Notes: generated by a model not told the origin, from the sequence alone. A DNA stretch of 64,000 bases from Streptomyces sp. LBL (GCF_029893585.1 NZ_JARXYX010000041.1:1-64000); one strand, 5' to 3'; counted from the stretch's first letter, positions 1 through 10,768 are shown. Program-made: numbers and translations.

Positions 1-628
1 CCGCCTACATGCGGCCCAACTTCTTCCCCAACACCCCCGACATCCTGCACGCCTACCTCCAGCACGGCGGCCGGCCCGCCTTCGAGGTCCGCGCGGTCCT
101 CGCGGCCACCCTCTCCCCGGCCTGGGGCATCTACAGCGGCTACGAACTGTGCGAGAACACCCCCGTCAGGGACGGCAGCGAGGAGTACCTCGACTCCGAG
201 AAATACCAGCTCATCTCCCGCGACTGGGAAACAGCCGAACGCGAGGGACGCAGCATCGCCCCCCTCATCACCCGCCTCAACACCATCCGGCGCCGCCACC
301 CCGCGCTGCACCGGCTCAGGAACCTCCACTTCCACCACACCGACAACGGCAGCCTGATCGCGTACAGCAAGCGTTCGGGCCAGGACACCGTTGTGGTGGT
401 CGTCAATCTCGATCCGCACCACGCCCAGGAGGCCACGGTCTCGTTGGACATGGAGCGGCTCGGCCTGGAAGGGCACGAGTCCGTGTCCGTGCACGACGAA
501 CTGGCGGGTGAGACCTATCGCTGGAGCAGGAACAACTATGTGCGGCTGGAGCCCGGCCGGGCGCCCGCGCATGTGTTCCACGTCCGGCGAACGGCCGCCC
601 CGCCGCAGATCGGAAGGTCCCCCGCGTC

Positions 629-632
<4 letters not shown>
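1..632 (+). CDS. glgE: Alpha-1,4-glucan:maltose-1-phosphate maltosyltransferase, C-terminal part
   Basis: The reading frame is open from the window edge and gives the last 209 residues, about one third of a GlgE of usual length. It covers the end of the GH13 barrel (SPAWGIYSGYELCEN near the start) and the C-terminal beta-sandwich. GlgE extends linear alpha-1,4-glucan in the cytoplasm using maltose-1-phosphate. The call is supported by sequence and by the operon: treS, maltokinase and glgB follow directly, which is the standard GlgE-pathway set. The stop overlaps the treS start as ATGA (629-632), so translation is probably coupled. The start and catalytic residues lie outside the window. Confidence 0.93.
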
Positions 633-2365
<1,733 letters not shown>

Positions 2366-2393
2366 GCGTGTGCCGACGAAAGGACGCGTCACC

Positions 2394-3755
2394 ATGCCGA
2401 AGACCGCATTCCTCCGCCCCAGACGCACGGCCGTCGCCGACCCGATGCTCTCGCTCGGCTCCCTGCTGCGCGACTGGCTGCCCCGGCAGCGCTGGTTCGC
2501 GGGCAAGGACCGGCCCGTCACGGAGCTCGGGCTGCTGTCGATGACCGAACTCTTCCCGGGTTGTCTGCACCTGCTGGTGCGGACCGGTCACACGGCGGGG
2601 CCCGCCTTCGGCGGCGGCCCGTCCGGCGGCGACTGCTACCAGCTGCTGCTCGGCGTGCGCGAACACCTCTCGCCCCGGCTCGGCCGGGCGCTCCTCGGAC
2701 AGGCCGAGGAGGGACCGTTCGCGGGGCTGACGGTCTACGACGCCCTGCGGGACCCCCGGTCGACGCAGCTGCTCCTGGAACGGCTGCGGAGCCCGGGCTC
2801 GGCCGGTCCGCTGCGCTTCGAGTGCGACCCGTCCGTGCCGGTGCCGGCCGGGCTGCCGCCGCGGGTGCTGGACGCGGAGCAGTCCAACTCCTCGCTGGTG
2901 TACGGCGACGAGTTCATCCTGAAGCTCTTCCGGCGCGTCCAGCCCGGCATCAACCCCGACCTGGAGGTGCCGGGCGCCCTGGCCGGGCAGGGCTGCCGCC
3001 GGGTGCCCGCCCCGGTGGCCTGGTTCCGGACCACGCATCCGCAGGAGGCGACGCTGGGCGTGCTCCAGCCGTATCTGCGGGACGCCTCCGACGGCTGGAC
3101 GCTGGCGATGCGCGCGCTCGCCACCGGGGACGACTTCACCGCACAGGCACGCGAGCTGGGGCGGGCCACGGCCGAGGTGCACCTCGCGCTGGCCTCCGCC
3201 TTCCCCACCGGTGTCCACGACGAGAGCGGCCGTACGGCGGCGGCGATGACCGAGCGGCTGGACTCCGCCGCGCACTACGTACCGGCCCTCAAGCCGTTCG
3301 TACTCCGGCTGCGGGGCGCCTTCGGCGCGCTGGTCGCCTGCGATCCGGGGCCGCCCGCCCAGCGCATCCACGGAGATCTGCACCTGGGGCAGGTGCTGCG
3401 GGCGGGACGCGAGTGGTTCGTGATCGATTTCGAGGGTGAGCCGTCCCGTCCGCTGGCCGAACGGCGCACCGTCCAGTCCCCCGTACGCGACATCGCCGGC
3501 ATGCTGCGCTCCTTCGACTACGCGGCCCGCCAGCGCCGCCCCTGGCGTCCGGAGTGGGCGCGCCGGTGCCGGGAGGCGTTCTGCGCCGGGTACGCGGCCC
3601 GGGCCGGCTGGGACCCCCGCAAGAAGCACGGACTGCTGCGTGCCTACGAGACCGACCGAGCTGTGTACGAAGTCCTCTACGAAGCCAGACACCGCCCGGA
3701 CTGGCTCCCCGTGCCCATGGCGGCGATCGAGCGTCTCGCCGTGAGAGGAGACTGA
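2394..3755 (+). CDS. mak: Maltokinase
   Basis: 453 residues. The family N-terminal motif QRWFAGKDR is present, and the aminoglycoside-phosphotransferase-like core has IHGDLHLGQVLR (catalytic Asp) followed by FVIDFEGEPSRP (metal-binding Asp). Mak (Pep2) phosphorylates maltose with ATP to make maltose-1-phosphate, the GlgE donor. I chose the ATG at 2394 because GAAAGGA lies nine bases upstream; a GTG at 2370 is in frame but has no site and sits almost on the treS stop. The gene lies between treS and glgB in one operon. Confidence 0.94.
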   Translation: MPKTAFLRPRRTAVADPMLSLGSLLRDWLPRQRWFAGKDRPVTELGLLSMTELFPGCLHLLVRTGHTAGPAFGGGPSGGDCYQLLLGVREHLSPRLGRALLGQAEEGPFAGLTVYDALRDPRSTQLLLERLRSPGSAGPLRFECDPSVPVPAGLPPRVLDAEQSNSSLVYGDEFILKLFRRVQPGINPDLEVPGALAGQGCRRVPAPVAWFRTTHPQEATLGVLQPYLRDASDGWTLAMRALATGDDFTAQARELGRATAEVHLALASAFPTGVHDESGRTAAAMTERLDSAAHYVPALKPFVLRLRGAFGALVACDPGPPAQRIHGDLHLGQVLRAGREWFVIDFEGEPSRPLAERRTVQSPVRDIAGMLRSFDYAARQRRPWRPEWARRCREAFCAGYAARAGWDPRKKHGLLRAYETDRAVYEVLYEARHRPDWLPVPMAAIERLAVRGD

Positions 3756-3758
3756 CCC

Positions 3759-5972
3759 GTGGCCCTGCGCGACGACGACACCTCGCTGCCCGAGCCCTCC
3801 GGACCCGCCCGGTGCCCAGCGGCCCCGCCGCTGGACCCCGCTGACCGCGGTCGTCTGCTGGCGGGCGCCCATCACGATCCGCACGCGCTGCTCGGCGCCC
3901 ACCCGGTCCCGGGCGGGATCGTCTTCCGGGCGCTGCGCCCGTGCGCCCGCGCGGTGAGCATCGTGATCGACGGCGAGCCCAGAGGACTCGCCTCGGAGGG
4001 CGACGGACTCTTCAGCGGCGCTCTGCCGCTGGCCGCGATCCCCTCGTACACGCTGCTGGTGGGGTACCCGGACGCGGAGCAGGAGGTGCACGACCCGTAC
4101 CGCTTCCTGCCCGCGCTCGGCGACACCGACCTCCACCTCGTCCGTGAGGGCCGGCACGAGCAGCTGTGGAAGGCACTGGGCGCCGAGCCGATGACCCACC
4201 AGGGCGTGACCGGCACCCGCTTCACGGTGTGGGCGCCGAACGCCCGAGGGGTACGGGTCGCCGGCGACTTCACGTGCTGGGACGGGCAGGCGTTCCCGAT
4301 GCGGTCCCTCGGCGCGTCCGGGGTGTGGGAGCTGTTCCTGCCGGGCATCGCCGAGGGCACCCGGTACAAGTTCGAGATCACCTCCCGCTACGGCGGCCGG
4401 TTCCTCAAGGCCGACCCGATGGCACGCCGCACGGAGGTGCCGCCCGACACGGCGTCCATCGTGACCTCCTCGGGGTACGAGTGGGGCGACCAGGAGTGGA
4501 TGACCCACCGTGGGGACCTCCCCGTGCACCAGGCGCCGTTCTCGGTGTACGAAATCCATCTGCCGACCTGGCGACCGGGACTGACCTACCGCCGCCTCGC
4601 CGAGGAACTGCCGCCGTACGTCAAGGACCTGGGCTTCACTCATGTCGAGCTCATGCCGGTCGCCGAGCACCCCTTCGGAGGCTCCTGGGGCTATCAGGTC
4701 ACCTCGTACTACGCGCCGACCGCGCGACTGGGCGGCCCGGACGACTTCAGGTACCTGGTCGACGCCCTGCACCGGGCCGGTCTCGGCGTGATCATGGACT
4801 GGGTGCCGGCGCACTTCCCCAAGGACGACTGGGCGCTGGCCCGGTTCGACGGGGAGCCGCTGTACGAGCCGGGGGACGACCGGCGGGCGGAGCATCCCGA
4901 CTGGGGGACCTACGAGTTCGACTTCGGGCGGGTCGAGGTGCGCAACTTCCTGGTCGCCAACGCCGTGTACTGGTGCGAGGAGTTCCACATCGACGGACTG
5001 CGGGTGGACGCCGTCGCCTCGATGCTCTACCTCGACTACTCACGCGACTCGGGGCAGTGGACACCCAACGTGTTCGGAGGCCGCGAGGACCTGGACGCGG
5101 TGGCGTTCCTCCAGGAGATGAACGCCACCGTGTACCGGCGGGTGCCGGGAGTCGTGACCATCGCCGAGGAGTCCACCGCCTGGGACGGGGTCACCCGGCC
5201 CACCGAGAGCGGCGGCCTGGGCTTCGGTCTGAAATGGAACATGGGCTGGATGCACGACTCGCTCGACTACATGAGCCACGAGCCGGTGCACCGCAAGTAC
5301 CACCACCACGAGATGACGTTCTCGATGGTGTACGCCTACAGCGAGAACTACGTCCTGCCGATCTCCCACGACGAGGTCGTGCACGGCAAACAGGCCCTTG
5401 TGTCGAAGATGCCGGGCGACTGGTGGCAGCAACGCGCCGACCACCGCGCCTACCTCGGCTTCATGTGGGCCCACCCCGGCAAGCAACTCCTCTTCATGGG
5501 CCAGGAGTTCGCGCAGGGCGCGGAGTGGTCCGAGGCTCATGGCCCGGACTGGTGGCTGCTCGATCCGGAGTACGGGGCTCAGGCCGACCACCGGGGCGTA
5601 CGTGACCTGGTCCGCGACCTCAACACGGTCTACCGGCGGACCCCGGCACTGTGGCAGCGGGACACCGACCCCGGCGGCTTCCGGTGGGTCGTCGGCGACG
5701 CGGCCGAGGACAACGTCTTCGCCTTCCTGCGGTACGACGCGGAGGGCGTCCCGTTGCTGGCCGTGTGCCACTTCTCCCCCGTCGTGCGGCACGACTACCG
5801 GCTCGGCGTCCCGGACGACGTACACACCTGGTACGAGGTCCTCAACACGGACGCGGCACAGTACGGCGGCGGCGGTGTCACCCATCCCGATCCGATCGAG
5901 CCCGAGGACGGAGCCCTGCGGCTGACGCTGCCGCCGCTCGCGACGGTCTGGCTGACACCACGCCCCTTCTGA
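3759..5972 (+). CDS. glgB: 1,4-alpha-glucan branching enzyme
   Basis: 737 residues, GH13_9 type. An N-terminal extension and CBM48-like domain precede the barrel. Active-site motifs are DGLRVDAVASM (nucleophile Asp), VVTIAEESTAWDG (acid Glu) and LPISHDEVVHGK (His-Asp). It adds alpha-1,6 branches to the glucan made by GlgE. GTG start with GAGAGGAG eight bases upstream and only 3 bp after the maltokinase stop. It is the last gene of the glgE-treS-mak-glgB operon; no clear intrinsic terminator follows. Confidence 0.97.
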   Translation: MALRDDDTSLPEPSGPARCPAAPPLDPADRGRLLAGAHHDPHALLGAHPVPGGIVFRALRPCARAVSIVIDGEPRGLASEGDGLFSGALPLAAIPSYTLLVGYPDAEQEVHDPYRFLPALGDTDLHLVREGRHEQLWKALGAEPMTHQGVTGTRFTVWAPNARGVRVAGDFTCWDGQAFPMRSLGASGVWELFLPGIAEGTRYKFEITSRYGGRFLKADPMARRTEVPPDTASIVTSSGYEWGDQEWMTHRGDLPVHQAPFSVYEIHLPTWRPGLTYRRLAEELPPYVKDLGFTHVELMPVAEHPFGGSWGYQVTSYYAPTARLGGPDDFRYLVDALHRAGLGVIMDWVPAHFPKDDWALARFDGEPLYEPGDDRRAEHPDWGTYEFDFGRVEVRNFLVANAVYWCEEFHIDGLRVDAVASMLYLDYSRDSGQWTPNVFGGREDLDAVAFLQEMNATVYRRVPGVVTIAEESTAWDGVTRPTESGGLGFGLKWNMGWMHDSLDYMSHEPVHRKYHHHEMTFSMVYAYSENYVLPISHDEVVHGKQALVSKMPGDWWQQRADHRAYLGFMWAHPGKQLLFMGQEFAQGAEWSEAHGPDWWLLDPEYGAQADHRGVRDLVRDLNTVYRRTPALWQRDTDPGGFRWVVGDAAEDNVFAFLRYDAEGVPLLAVCHFSPVVRHDYRLGVPDDVHTWYEVLNTDAAQYGGGGVTHPDPIEPEDGALRLTLPPLATVWLTPRPF

Positions 5973-6000
5973 GATCCGCGCGACGACACGGGGTGTTCGA

Positions 6001-6207
6001 ACGGCTCCGGAGCGGGCAGTCGGGGTCGTACGACCGAGGATCGTCGAGGACGCCCTCGTCGACAGCAGCGATCTGGAGCGGGCCCGCGAGACCTGCGCCG
6101 AACTGCTGCGCGGCGGCAGCGGTGACCGGGTGCAGCGCGAGGTGATGGAGCGGGCCGGGAGCCTGCCGGACGTCGTCACGGAGTGCGTGCGCCACACGCA
6201 GGCCTGA
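6001..6207 (+). pseudogene. C-terminal remnant, possibly a carboxylate-amine ligase (GCS2 family)
   Basis: Just after glgB one frame reads as protein-like sequence ending at TGA 6205-6207: VVRPRIVEDALVDSSDLERA, then a stretch ending GSLPDVVTECVRHTQA. No plausible start or ribosome site lies in frame, and nothing longer than about 68 residues remains. The pattern (alpha-helical end, an E/DLERAR element, then RxVMERAGSLPDVV) resembles the C-terminus of YbdK-like glutamate-cysteine ligase 2 family proteins common in Streptomyces. The family name is an inference from memory and is uncertain; that this is a decayed gene end is more secure. Confidence 0.4.
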
Positions 6208-6265
6208 CCGGGACCCGTACGCGCTACGCGCTACGACGCTGTTCGAGACCGGTGTGGTGCGCGGG

Positions 6266-6289
6266 GGCTCGGGATCAGGGTTCGGGTAC
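6266..6289 (+). promoter_or_regulatory. Candidate sigma-B-type promoter upstream of fadD
   Basis: GGCT at 6266-6269, 14 bases, then GGGTAC at 6284-6289. This fits the Streptomyces sigma-B consensus GNNT-N14-16-GGGTAY. It would give a leader of about 150 bases before the fadD start. It is a motif match only. Confidence 0.4.
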
Positions 6290-6444
6290 CTCCTGCGGTC
6301 CGGGCCCCCCGAGCGCGGCGCGATCAATTGTGGACAGTCAGTTGTACGTTCCGGACACCCCGCGCGGTCGTCTCGGCTAGATTCGAGCACCGCAGATAAC
6401 CGTGCTCGTCGGCGGAGTCACACCCCGTACACGTCAGGATCAGC

Positions 6445-8349
6445 ATGCGCGACGTCGTTCCCCCGCCCCCGATCGCCCCGCCCTCCACGGGCGGGCTTGC
6501 CGACAGCGTTTTCGAGACGGCCGCCCTCCACCCCGACCGGCCGATGCTCGCCCGCCGTCCCGACGCCGCGTCCGTCGGCTGGGAGGAAGTGACCGCCGCG
6601 AAGCTGCGGGACGAGGTCGTGGGCCTGGCCAAGGGACTGGTCGCGTGCGGGATCTCGCCGGGCCACCGCGTGGCGATCATGGCGCGGACCCGGTACGAGT
6701 GGACGGTCGTCTGCTACGCCCTCTGGGCGGTGGGCGCCGAGGTGGTGCCGATCTATCCGACCTCCTCGCGCGACCAGGTGGAGTGGATCCTGCGGGACGC
6801 CGGCTGTGTCGCCGTCCTGGTCGAGGACGAGCAGGCGGTGATGACGGTCGGCTCGGTGTGCGCGTCCCTGCCACAACTGCGGCACGTCTGGCAACTGGAC
6901 ACGGGAGCGCTGGAGGAACTGGCAGGGCGGGGCGAGTTCATCCCGCTGGCCACGGTCGACTCGTTGCGACGCATCGTGCTGCCGGACTCCACCGCGGTCG
7001 TCGCCTACACCTCCGGCACGTCGGGACGTCCGCTGGGCTGCGCACTGAGCCACCGCGGTCTGGCCAGCCCGTGCGACACCCTGCTGGCGGGCTGGGGGCA
7101 CACGGTGGCGCCGCCCGGAGAACAGGGGTCCGTGCTGGTCTTTCTGCCGTTCTCCCATGTGTACGGCCTCATGATCCAGGTCCTGTGCGTGCGCGGCGGC
7201 CTGCTGATGGGGCACCAGCCCGATGTGAGCGAGGAGGCGCTGGCATCGGCGCTGCGCTCCTTCCGTCCCACCTACTTCTACGCCGTGCCGTCGGTCCTCG
7301 AGAAGATCTACAAGAACTTCCTGCGCACCGCCCAGCAGTCGGGCCGTGGCGCACTGTTCGAGCGGGCGGCCGAGACGGCCCGGGACTTCGCCGCGGCCTG
7401 CGAACGGCAGCGGCTCGGCGAGGGACCCGGCCCCGGCTTCGACCTGCGACTGCAGCACGCTCTCTACGAGCGGACGGTGTACCGGCGGCTGCGCGGCGCG
7501 CTCGGCGGCCGGGCCCGCCGGGCCACGTCAGGCGGCTCGACCCTGAACCAGGAGCTCTCGCTGTTCTACGAGGGCATCGGCCTCTACGTCCACGACGGGT
7601 ACGGCCTGACCGAGACCAGCGGCGGGATCACGATGCAGCCGCTGGGCCGGGAGAAGTCCGGGACCGTCGGACAGGCCCTGCCCGGCATGGACATCCGAGT
7701 GGCGGACGACGGGGAGATCCTGGTGCGCGGGCCGTCGGTGTTCCAGGGCTACGTGGGCGACGAAACGGCGTCGCGGGCCGCGCTGCCCGGCGGCTGGCTG
7801 GCCACCGGGGACCTGGGGCGGCTGGATCCCGAGGGCTATCTGACGATCACCGGCCGCAAGAAGGACATCATCGTCACCAGCAGCGGCAAGAGTGTCGCTC
7901 CGGCGGCGCTGGAACACCGGCTGCGGGTGCATCCCCTCATCCACCAGGCGGTCGTCGTGGGCGACAACCGGCCCTGCGTGGGGGCGTTGATCACGCTGGA
8001 CCCGGAGTTCCTCGCGCACTGGCGTGCCGTCCAGTCCCCGCAGAGCGAGACGCCGAGCCGGGAGGCCCGGGAGGAGAACGCGCTGCGGGAGGAGATCACG
8101 CGGGCGGTGGCGGCGGCGAACAGCGCGGTGTCGCGCTCGGAGTCCATCCGCGTGTTCCGGGTGCTGCCGGAGCCGTTCGACCTGGCCAGCGGATTACTCA
8201 CGCCGTCGATGAAGCTGCGCCGGGACGTCATCGTACGGACGTACGCCTTCGAGATCGACGCGATGTACCAGGCCCGCTCGCGCGCCGGGCACGTCCAGGT
8301 TCCGGACGAGCCGGCGGCCTGGGACGACGTGGACAACGTGTTCCGCTGA
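6445..8349 (+). CDS. AMP-binding long-chain acyl-CoA synthetase, FadD-like
   Basis: 634 residues, ANL superfamily. Seen: the phosphate-binding loop YTSGTSGRPLGCALSH, the GYGLTETSGG motif, the GDLGRLDPEGYLTITGRKKD hinge, and GKSVAP near the C-terminal catalytic region. The family activates fatty acids with ATP and CoA. In the loop the usual Lys of TSGTTGxPKG is Leu (RPLG), which may slow the first half-reaction. A TTA leucine codon at 8194-8196 suggests translation depends on the bldA tRNA. A sigma-B-like promoter lies upstream. The substrate is unknown. Confidence 0.85.
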   Translation: MRDVVPPPPIAPPSTGGLADSVFETAALHPDRPMLARRPDAASVGWEEVTAAKLRDEVVGLAKGLVACGISPGHRVAIMARTRYEWTVVCYALWAVGAEVVPIYPTSSRDQVEWILRDAGCVAVLVEDEQAVMTVGSVCASLPQLRHVWQLDTGALEELAGRGEFIPLATVDSLRRIVLPDSTAVVAYTSGTSGRPLGCALSHRGLASPCDTLLAGWGHTVAPPGEQGSVLVFLPFSHVYGLMIQVLCVRGGLLMGHQPDVSEEALASALRSFRPTYFYAVPSVLEKIYKNFLRTAQQSGRGALFERAAETARDFAAACERQRLGEGPGPGFDLRLQHALYERTVYRRLRGALGGRARRATSGGSTLNQELSLFYEGIGLYVHDGYGLTETSGGITMQPLGREKSGTVGQALPGMDIRVADDGEILVRGPSVFQGYVGDETASRAALPGGWLATGDLGRLDPEGYLTITGRKKDIIVTSSGKSVAPAALEHRLRVHPLIHQAVVVGDNRPCVGALITLDPEFLAHWRAVQSPQSETPSREAREENALREEITRAVAAANSAVSRSESIRVFRVLPEPFDLASGLLTPSMKLRRDVIVRTYAFEIDAMYQARSRAGHVQVPDEPAAWDDVDNVFR

Positions 8350-8391
8350 GTGTGGAGCACAGGAAGGCCGCCTCCCTGTGCCGATGAAACC

Positions 8392-8418
8392 GATAGGGCC
8401 GATAGGGCCGATAGGGCA
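8392..8418 (+). repeat. Three tandem 9-bp units (GATAGGGCC)
   Basis: Units at 8392-8400, 8401-8409 and 8410-8418 (last base changed). They lie between fadD and the terminator hairpin, non-coding on both strands. A short hairpin with arms at about 8357-8367 and 8371-8381 precedes them. Confidence 0.8.
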
Positions 8419-8421
8419 TAT

Positions 8422-8459
8422 GAAAGGGCGCAGGCGGGGGGGCCCGCCTGCGCCCTTTC
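8422..8459. terminator. Bidirectional terminator hairpin between fadD and DUF4190 gene
   Basis: Arms 8422-8438 and 8443-8459 pair perfectly (17 bp) around a GGGG loop. It lies between two convergent genes, so it can end transcription from both sides. Confidence 0.8.
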
Positions 8460-8477
8460 GATCCCCCGGTACGAGCG

Positions 8478-8765
8478 TCAGCCTCCGATGTACCAGGTGG
8501 AGCCGCCGTTCGACGCGGCCAGCGCGAACATGACTCCGAAGAGGACCAGGTCGACGATGCCGAGAATGATTCCGGCCTTCGCCATTCCCGCCCCGCCCTT
8601 GGCCGGTGCCTGACGTATTCCGACGGCACCCAGCACGATCGCTATCGGGCCGAGAATCACATTGAAGAAGATCAGTCCGATGATTCCGCAGATGAGGCTC
8701 GCGATGGCCAGACCATTGGTGCGTGACCTGGAGGACGCGGCAGAGGAACTGCCGTAACTCGTCAT
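8478..8765 (-). CDS. DUF4190 domain membrane protein
   Basis: 95 residues. A Ser/Arg-rich cytoplasmic head (SSSAASSRSRTNGLA) is followed by two hydrophobic helices, about residues 20-42 and 68-86, joined by a short loop with a KGGAGMAKAG element; this is the DUF4190 layout of small actinobacterial membrane proteins. The function of the family is not known. I start at 8765 because GGGAG lies a few bases upstream; a longer in-frame extension to 8858 does not look coding. Its convergent neighbour is fadD. Confidence 0.8.
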   Translation of the reverse strand: MTSYGSSSAASSRSRTNGLAIASLICGIIGLIFFNVILGPIAIVLGAVGIRQAPAKGGAGMAKAGIILGIVDLVLFGVMFALAASNGGSTWYIGG

Positions 8766-8878
8766 CAGATTCTCCCGGAGTCGGATTCTTGGATCACCCT
8801 GCGAGTTCCCCCCAATACGCCATACATACCGGCGAGTTGTCGGGACCGAAATGCTCAATTCCGTTTACCGGGGATTCG

Positions 8879-9055
8879 TCAGCGCCTGCGTCCGCGGGCC
8901 GCCCACGAGGTACCGACGCCCGCGAGGTGAAGGGCCAGCACGGTCAGACCGAGGAGCATCACGTTCGTCGACGTGAAGACGTCGTTGGTCGAGATCTCGG
9001 CGGCGTTGATCAGGAACGCGATGAAGAACAGTACTGCCGCTGCTATGGCGAGCAC
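8879..9055 (-). CDS. Small two-helix membrane protein
   Basis: 58 residues, GTG start, with GGAGGG a few bases upstream. It reads as a hydrophobic helix (AIAAAVLFFIAFLINAAEIS), a polar loop with TNDVFTSTNVM, a second helix (LLGLTVLALHLAGV) and a basic tail GRRR. I know of similar short uncharacterised membrane proteins in Streptomyces. It lies upstream of the DUF4190 gene on the same strand (114-bp gap) and is divergent from the RsbW-like gene. No function can be assigned. Confidence 0.7.
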   Translation of the reverse strand: MLAIAAAVLFFIAFLINAAEISTNDVFTSTNVMLLGLTVLALHLAGVGTSWAARGRRR

Positions 9056-9249
9056 GGGTCACCCTCCGTTTGTCGTCTCCTACCAGGTCCCTCTGCCCCG
9101 GATCCGCGGGGACAGACCCGACGACGGCGCGCGCTCCACCAGTCCGATCGGGTCCGGGCGCGTAGGCTCCGTCCCCCTGGGAACTAGCAAACCGTGGGGG
9201 CGCAAGGGGAAGGACTACAGCCCTGCTGACGCCGGGCCGGGAAGGCGAG

Positions 9250-9684
9250 ATGGCAATCGAGCCGCATAGGGACAACGCGCTGGCTTCCAAGGAGATCCCG
9301 AGCCGCAGCACCCGCTTCTCGGGTGAGCTGCGCAATGTGACGGGTGCGCGACTGGAAGCGGAGAAATTCCTCTCCGGCCTGGCGCGTACCGCGCCACCGG
9401 CCACGCCGGAGTACTGGGACGACATTCTCCTGGTTGTCACGGAGCTGGCCGCCAACGCGGTCCAGTACGCTCCGGGCCCCTTCGAGTTGCGCATGCGCCG
9501 GACGTTCGACGGCGTCCACATCGTCATGGAGGACACCAACACCACGCCACCCGCGCCCCGCCCCTTCCACCCCAGTCATGGTGGCGGCGGGATCGGCTGG
9601 CACCTGATCCACACGCTGTGCGACCAGGTCAGCGTCGTCACCCAGGACCGGGGCAAGGAGATCCACGTCTTCCTGCCCTGGTGA
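9250..9684 (+). CDS. ATP-binding protein, RsbW-like anti-sigma/serine kinase fold
   Basis: 144 residues. HATPase_c_2 (GHKL) fold: the N box ELAANAVQYAPGPFELRM and a G-rich loop GGGIGWHLIHTLCDQV. Such Streptomyces proteins bind ATP and act as anti-sigma factors or kinases that phosphorylate STAS antagonists. Several possible STAS partners are encoded within 11 kb (17467-20059). Which partner it binds cannot be told from sequence. GGAAGG four bases upstream supports the ATG. Confidence 0.85.
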   Translation: MAIEPHRDNALASKEIPSRSTRFSGELRNVTGARLEAEKFLSGLARTAPPATPEYWDDILLVVTELAANAVQYAPGPFELRMRRTFDGVHIVMEDTNTTPPAPRPFHPSHGGGGIGWHLIHTLCDQVSVVTQDRGKEIHVFLPW

Positions 9685-9803
9685 ACCCCACCCTGGTGGT
9701 GCCCGACGGGCAGGGCGCCGGGACCGTAGGCCACGTCGGGCACCATTTCACCGTGGTCGTGGACGGTCGGCCGGACCCCGTCGGGCGTGGGCGGGACAGC
9801 TGA
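9681..9803 (+). CDS. Possible small coupled ORF, 40 residues
   Basis: A GTG overlaps the stop of the ATP-binding protein (GTGA at 9681-9684) and opens a 40-codon frame rich in Val, Gly and His (VVPDGQGAG, GHHFTVVVDGRPD), ending just before a terminator hairpin. The overlap and terminator make translation possible. No family is recognised and it may be spurious. Confidence 0.25.
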   Translation: MNPTLVVPDGQGAGTVGHVGHHFTVVVDGRPDPVGRGRDS

Positions 9804-9804
9804 G

Positions 9805-9843
9805 CCGGCCACCCTCACCGTGCCGGAAAGCGTGGGTGGCCGG
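9805..9843 (+). terminator. Hairpin downstream of the RsbW-like gene
   Basis: CCGGCCACCC (9805-9814) pairs with GGGTGGCCGG (9834-9843), a 10-bp stem with a 19-base loop. It sits between genes converging from both sides. Confidence 0.5.
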
Positions 9844-9986
9844 GAGACGACATGCAACAGGTCGATGCGGACCGCGGCGGGGTCTCGGCGGGATCCCCCG
9901 TGCGGCTTCCGCCCTGCGATGACGGTGCCGATTGCCGGTGCCGATTGCCAGTGCCGATGCGCCCGCGTACGGTCGGCCGCTCCGCG

Positions 9987-10361
9987 TCAGGTGATGGTCG
10001 TCGTCTCGCGCGGCGGGAGCCGATGGTAGTAGTCGCCGACGCTCGCCAGATAGTCCGGATCCATGGTCTCGCTGTCCGTCCGGAACCGGGGCTCCGCCTT
10101 CACCTCGCCCCGGGTGCAGGACAGGGATATCTTCCGGTCCGCGACGTCGACGCCCGTCACGACACCTACGGGCACCAGAACGCTGCGGCCGAAGATCCAG
10201 ACGCCGGTGTCGACGACCAGGTGCCGCATCCCGGACGGATCGGCCTGCCGGTCCACGTGGCCGATGGTGCCGTCCTCCGCCACCACGGTGCAGCCCGTGA
10301 GGTCCTGGCCCTCCATGTGACCGCTGTCCGATGTGTAGGACCAGATGCTGTCGATGACCAC
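9987..10361 (-). CDS. PRC-barrel domain protein
   Basis: 124 residues. A PRC-barrel runs from about residue 18 to 85: GCTVVAEDGTIGHVDR, then RHLVVDTGVWIFGRSVLVPV and GVDVADRKISLSCTRGEVKA. PRC-barrels are small beta domains found in stress and RNA-processing proteins; the stand-alone form has no agreed function. It is divergent from the hybrid kinase gene, and the shared intergenic region holds overlapping sigma-B-type promoters, so stress induction is likely. Confidence 0.85.
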   Translation of the reverse strand: MVIDSIWSYTSDSGHMEGQDLTGCTVVAEDGTIGHVDRQADPSGMRHLVVDTGVWIFGRSVLVPVGVVTGVDVADRKISLSCTRGEVKAEPRFRTDSETMDPDYLASVGDYYHRLPPRETTTIT

Positions 10362-10520
10362 GCTGCCTCTTCTTTCCCGAGCCGATGAACGTCATGAGCA
10401 TGCATACGGGCGGTGTTCCCGACCGTTCCACAGCAGCAATTACCCTCCAGCCGCGCTCGCATTCTGAGCAGCGCACCACAAAGACGGAACACAGTGGGGG
10501 TCCGAGGAGGAAACTGATCT

Positions 10521-10547
10521 GAGTACCCCTGCCGCAGGGGGGTATGC
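10521..10547. promoter_or_regulatory. Overlapping divergent sigma-B-type promoter pair
   Basis: On the plus strand: GAGT (10521-10524), 15 bases, GGGTAT (10540-10545). On the minus strand, across the same bases: GCAT (10547-10544), 15 bases, GGGTAC (10528-10523). Both fit GNNT-N14-16-GGGTAY. The first would serve the hybrid kinase gene and the second the PRC-barrel gene. The core is a near-palindrome, so the -35 of one overlaps the -10 of the other and only one can be bound at a time. Motif evidence only. Confidence 0.6.
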
Positions 10548-10768
10548 ACGCTTCCCGTCTGCTTTTCGTGCACGGAGCACAAGGTGACGCGACACTTTGT
10601 CTGCCACTCCCGGGTGGGTTAGCCTGCGTCGTCTTTCTCATCACGCGGATCCGTGAACTGCGGAAACGCACAAATGCACAGACGACATGCGGGGGCCGTC
10701 CGACGGCCCGGCTGGGGTTCCGAGTCCTCGTCCGTGAGGGCTCTTGGGGAGCGGAACGAGGGGTGCGC

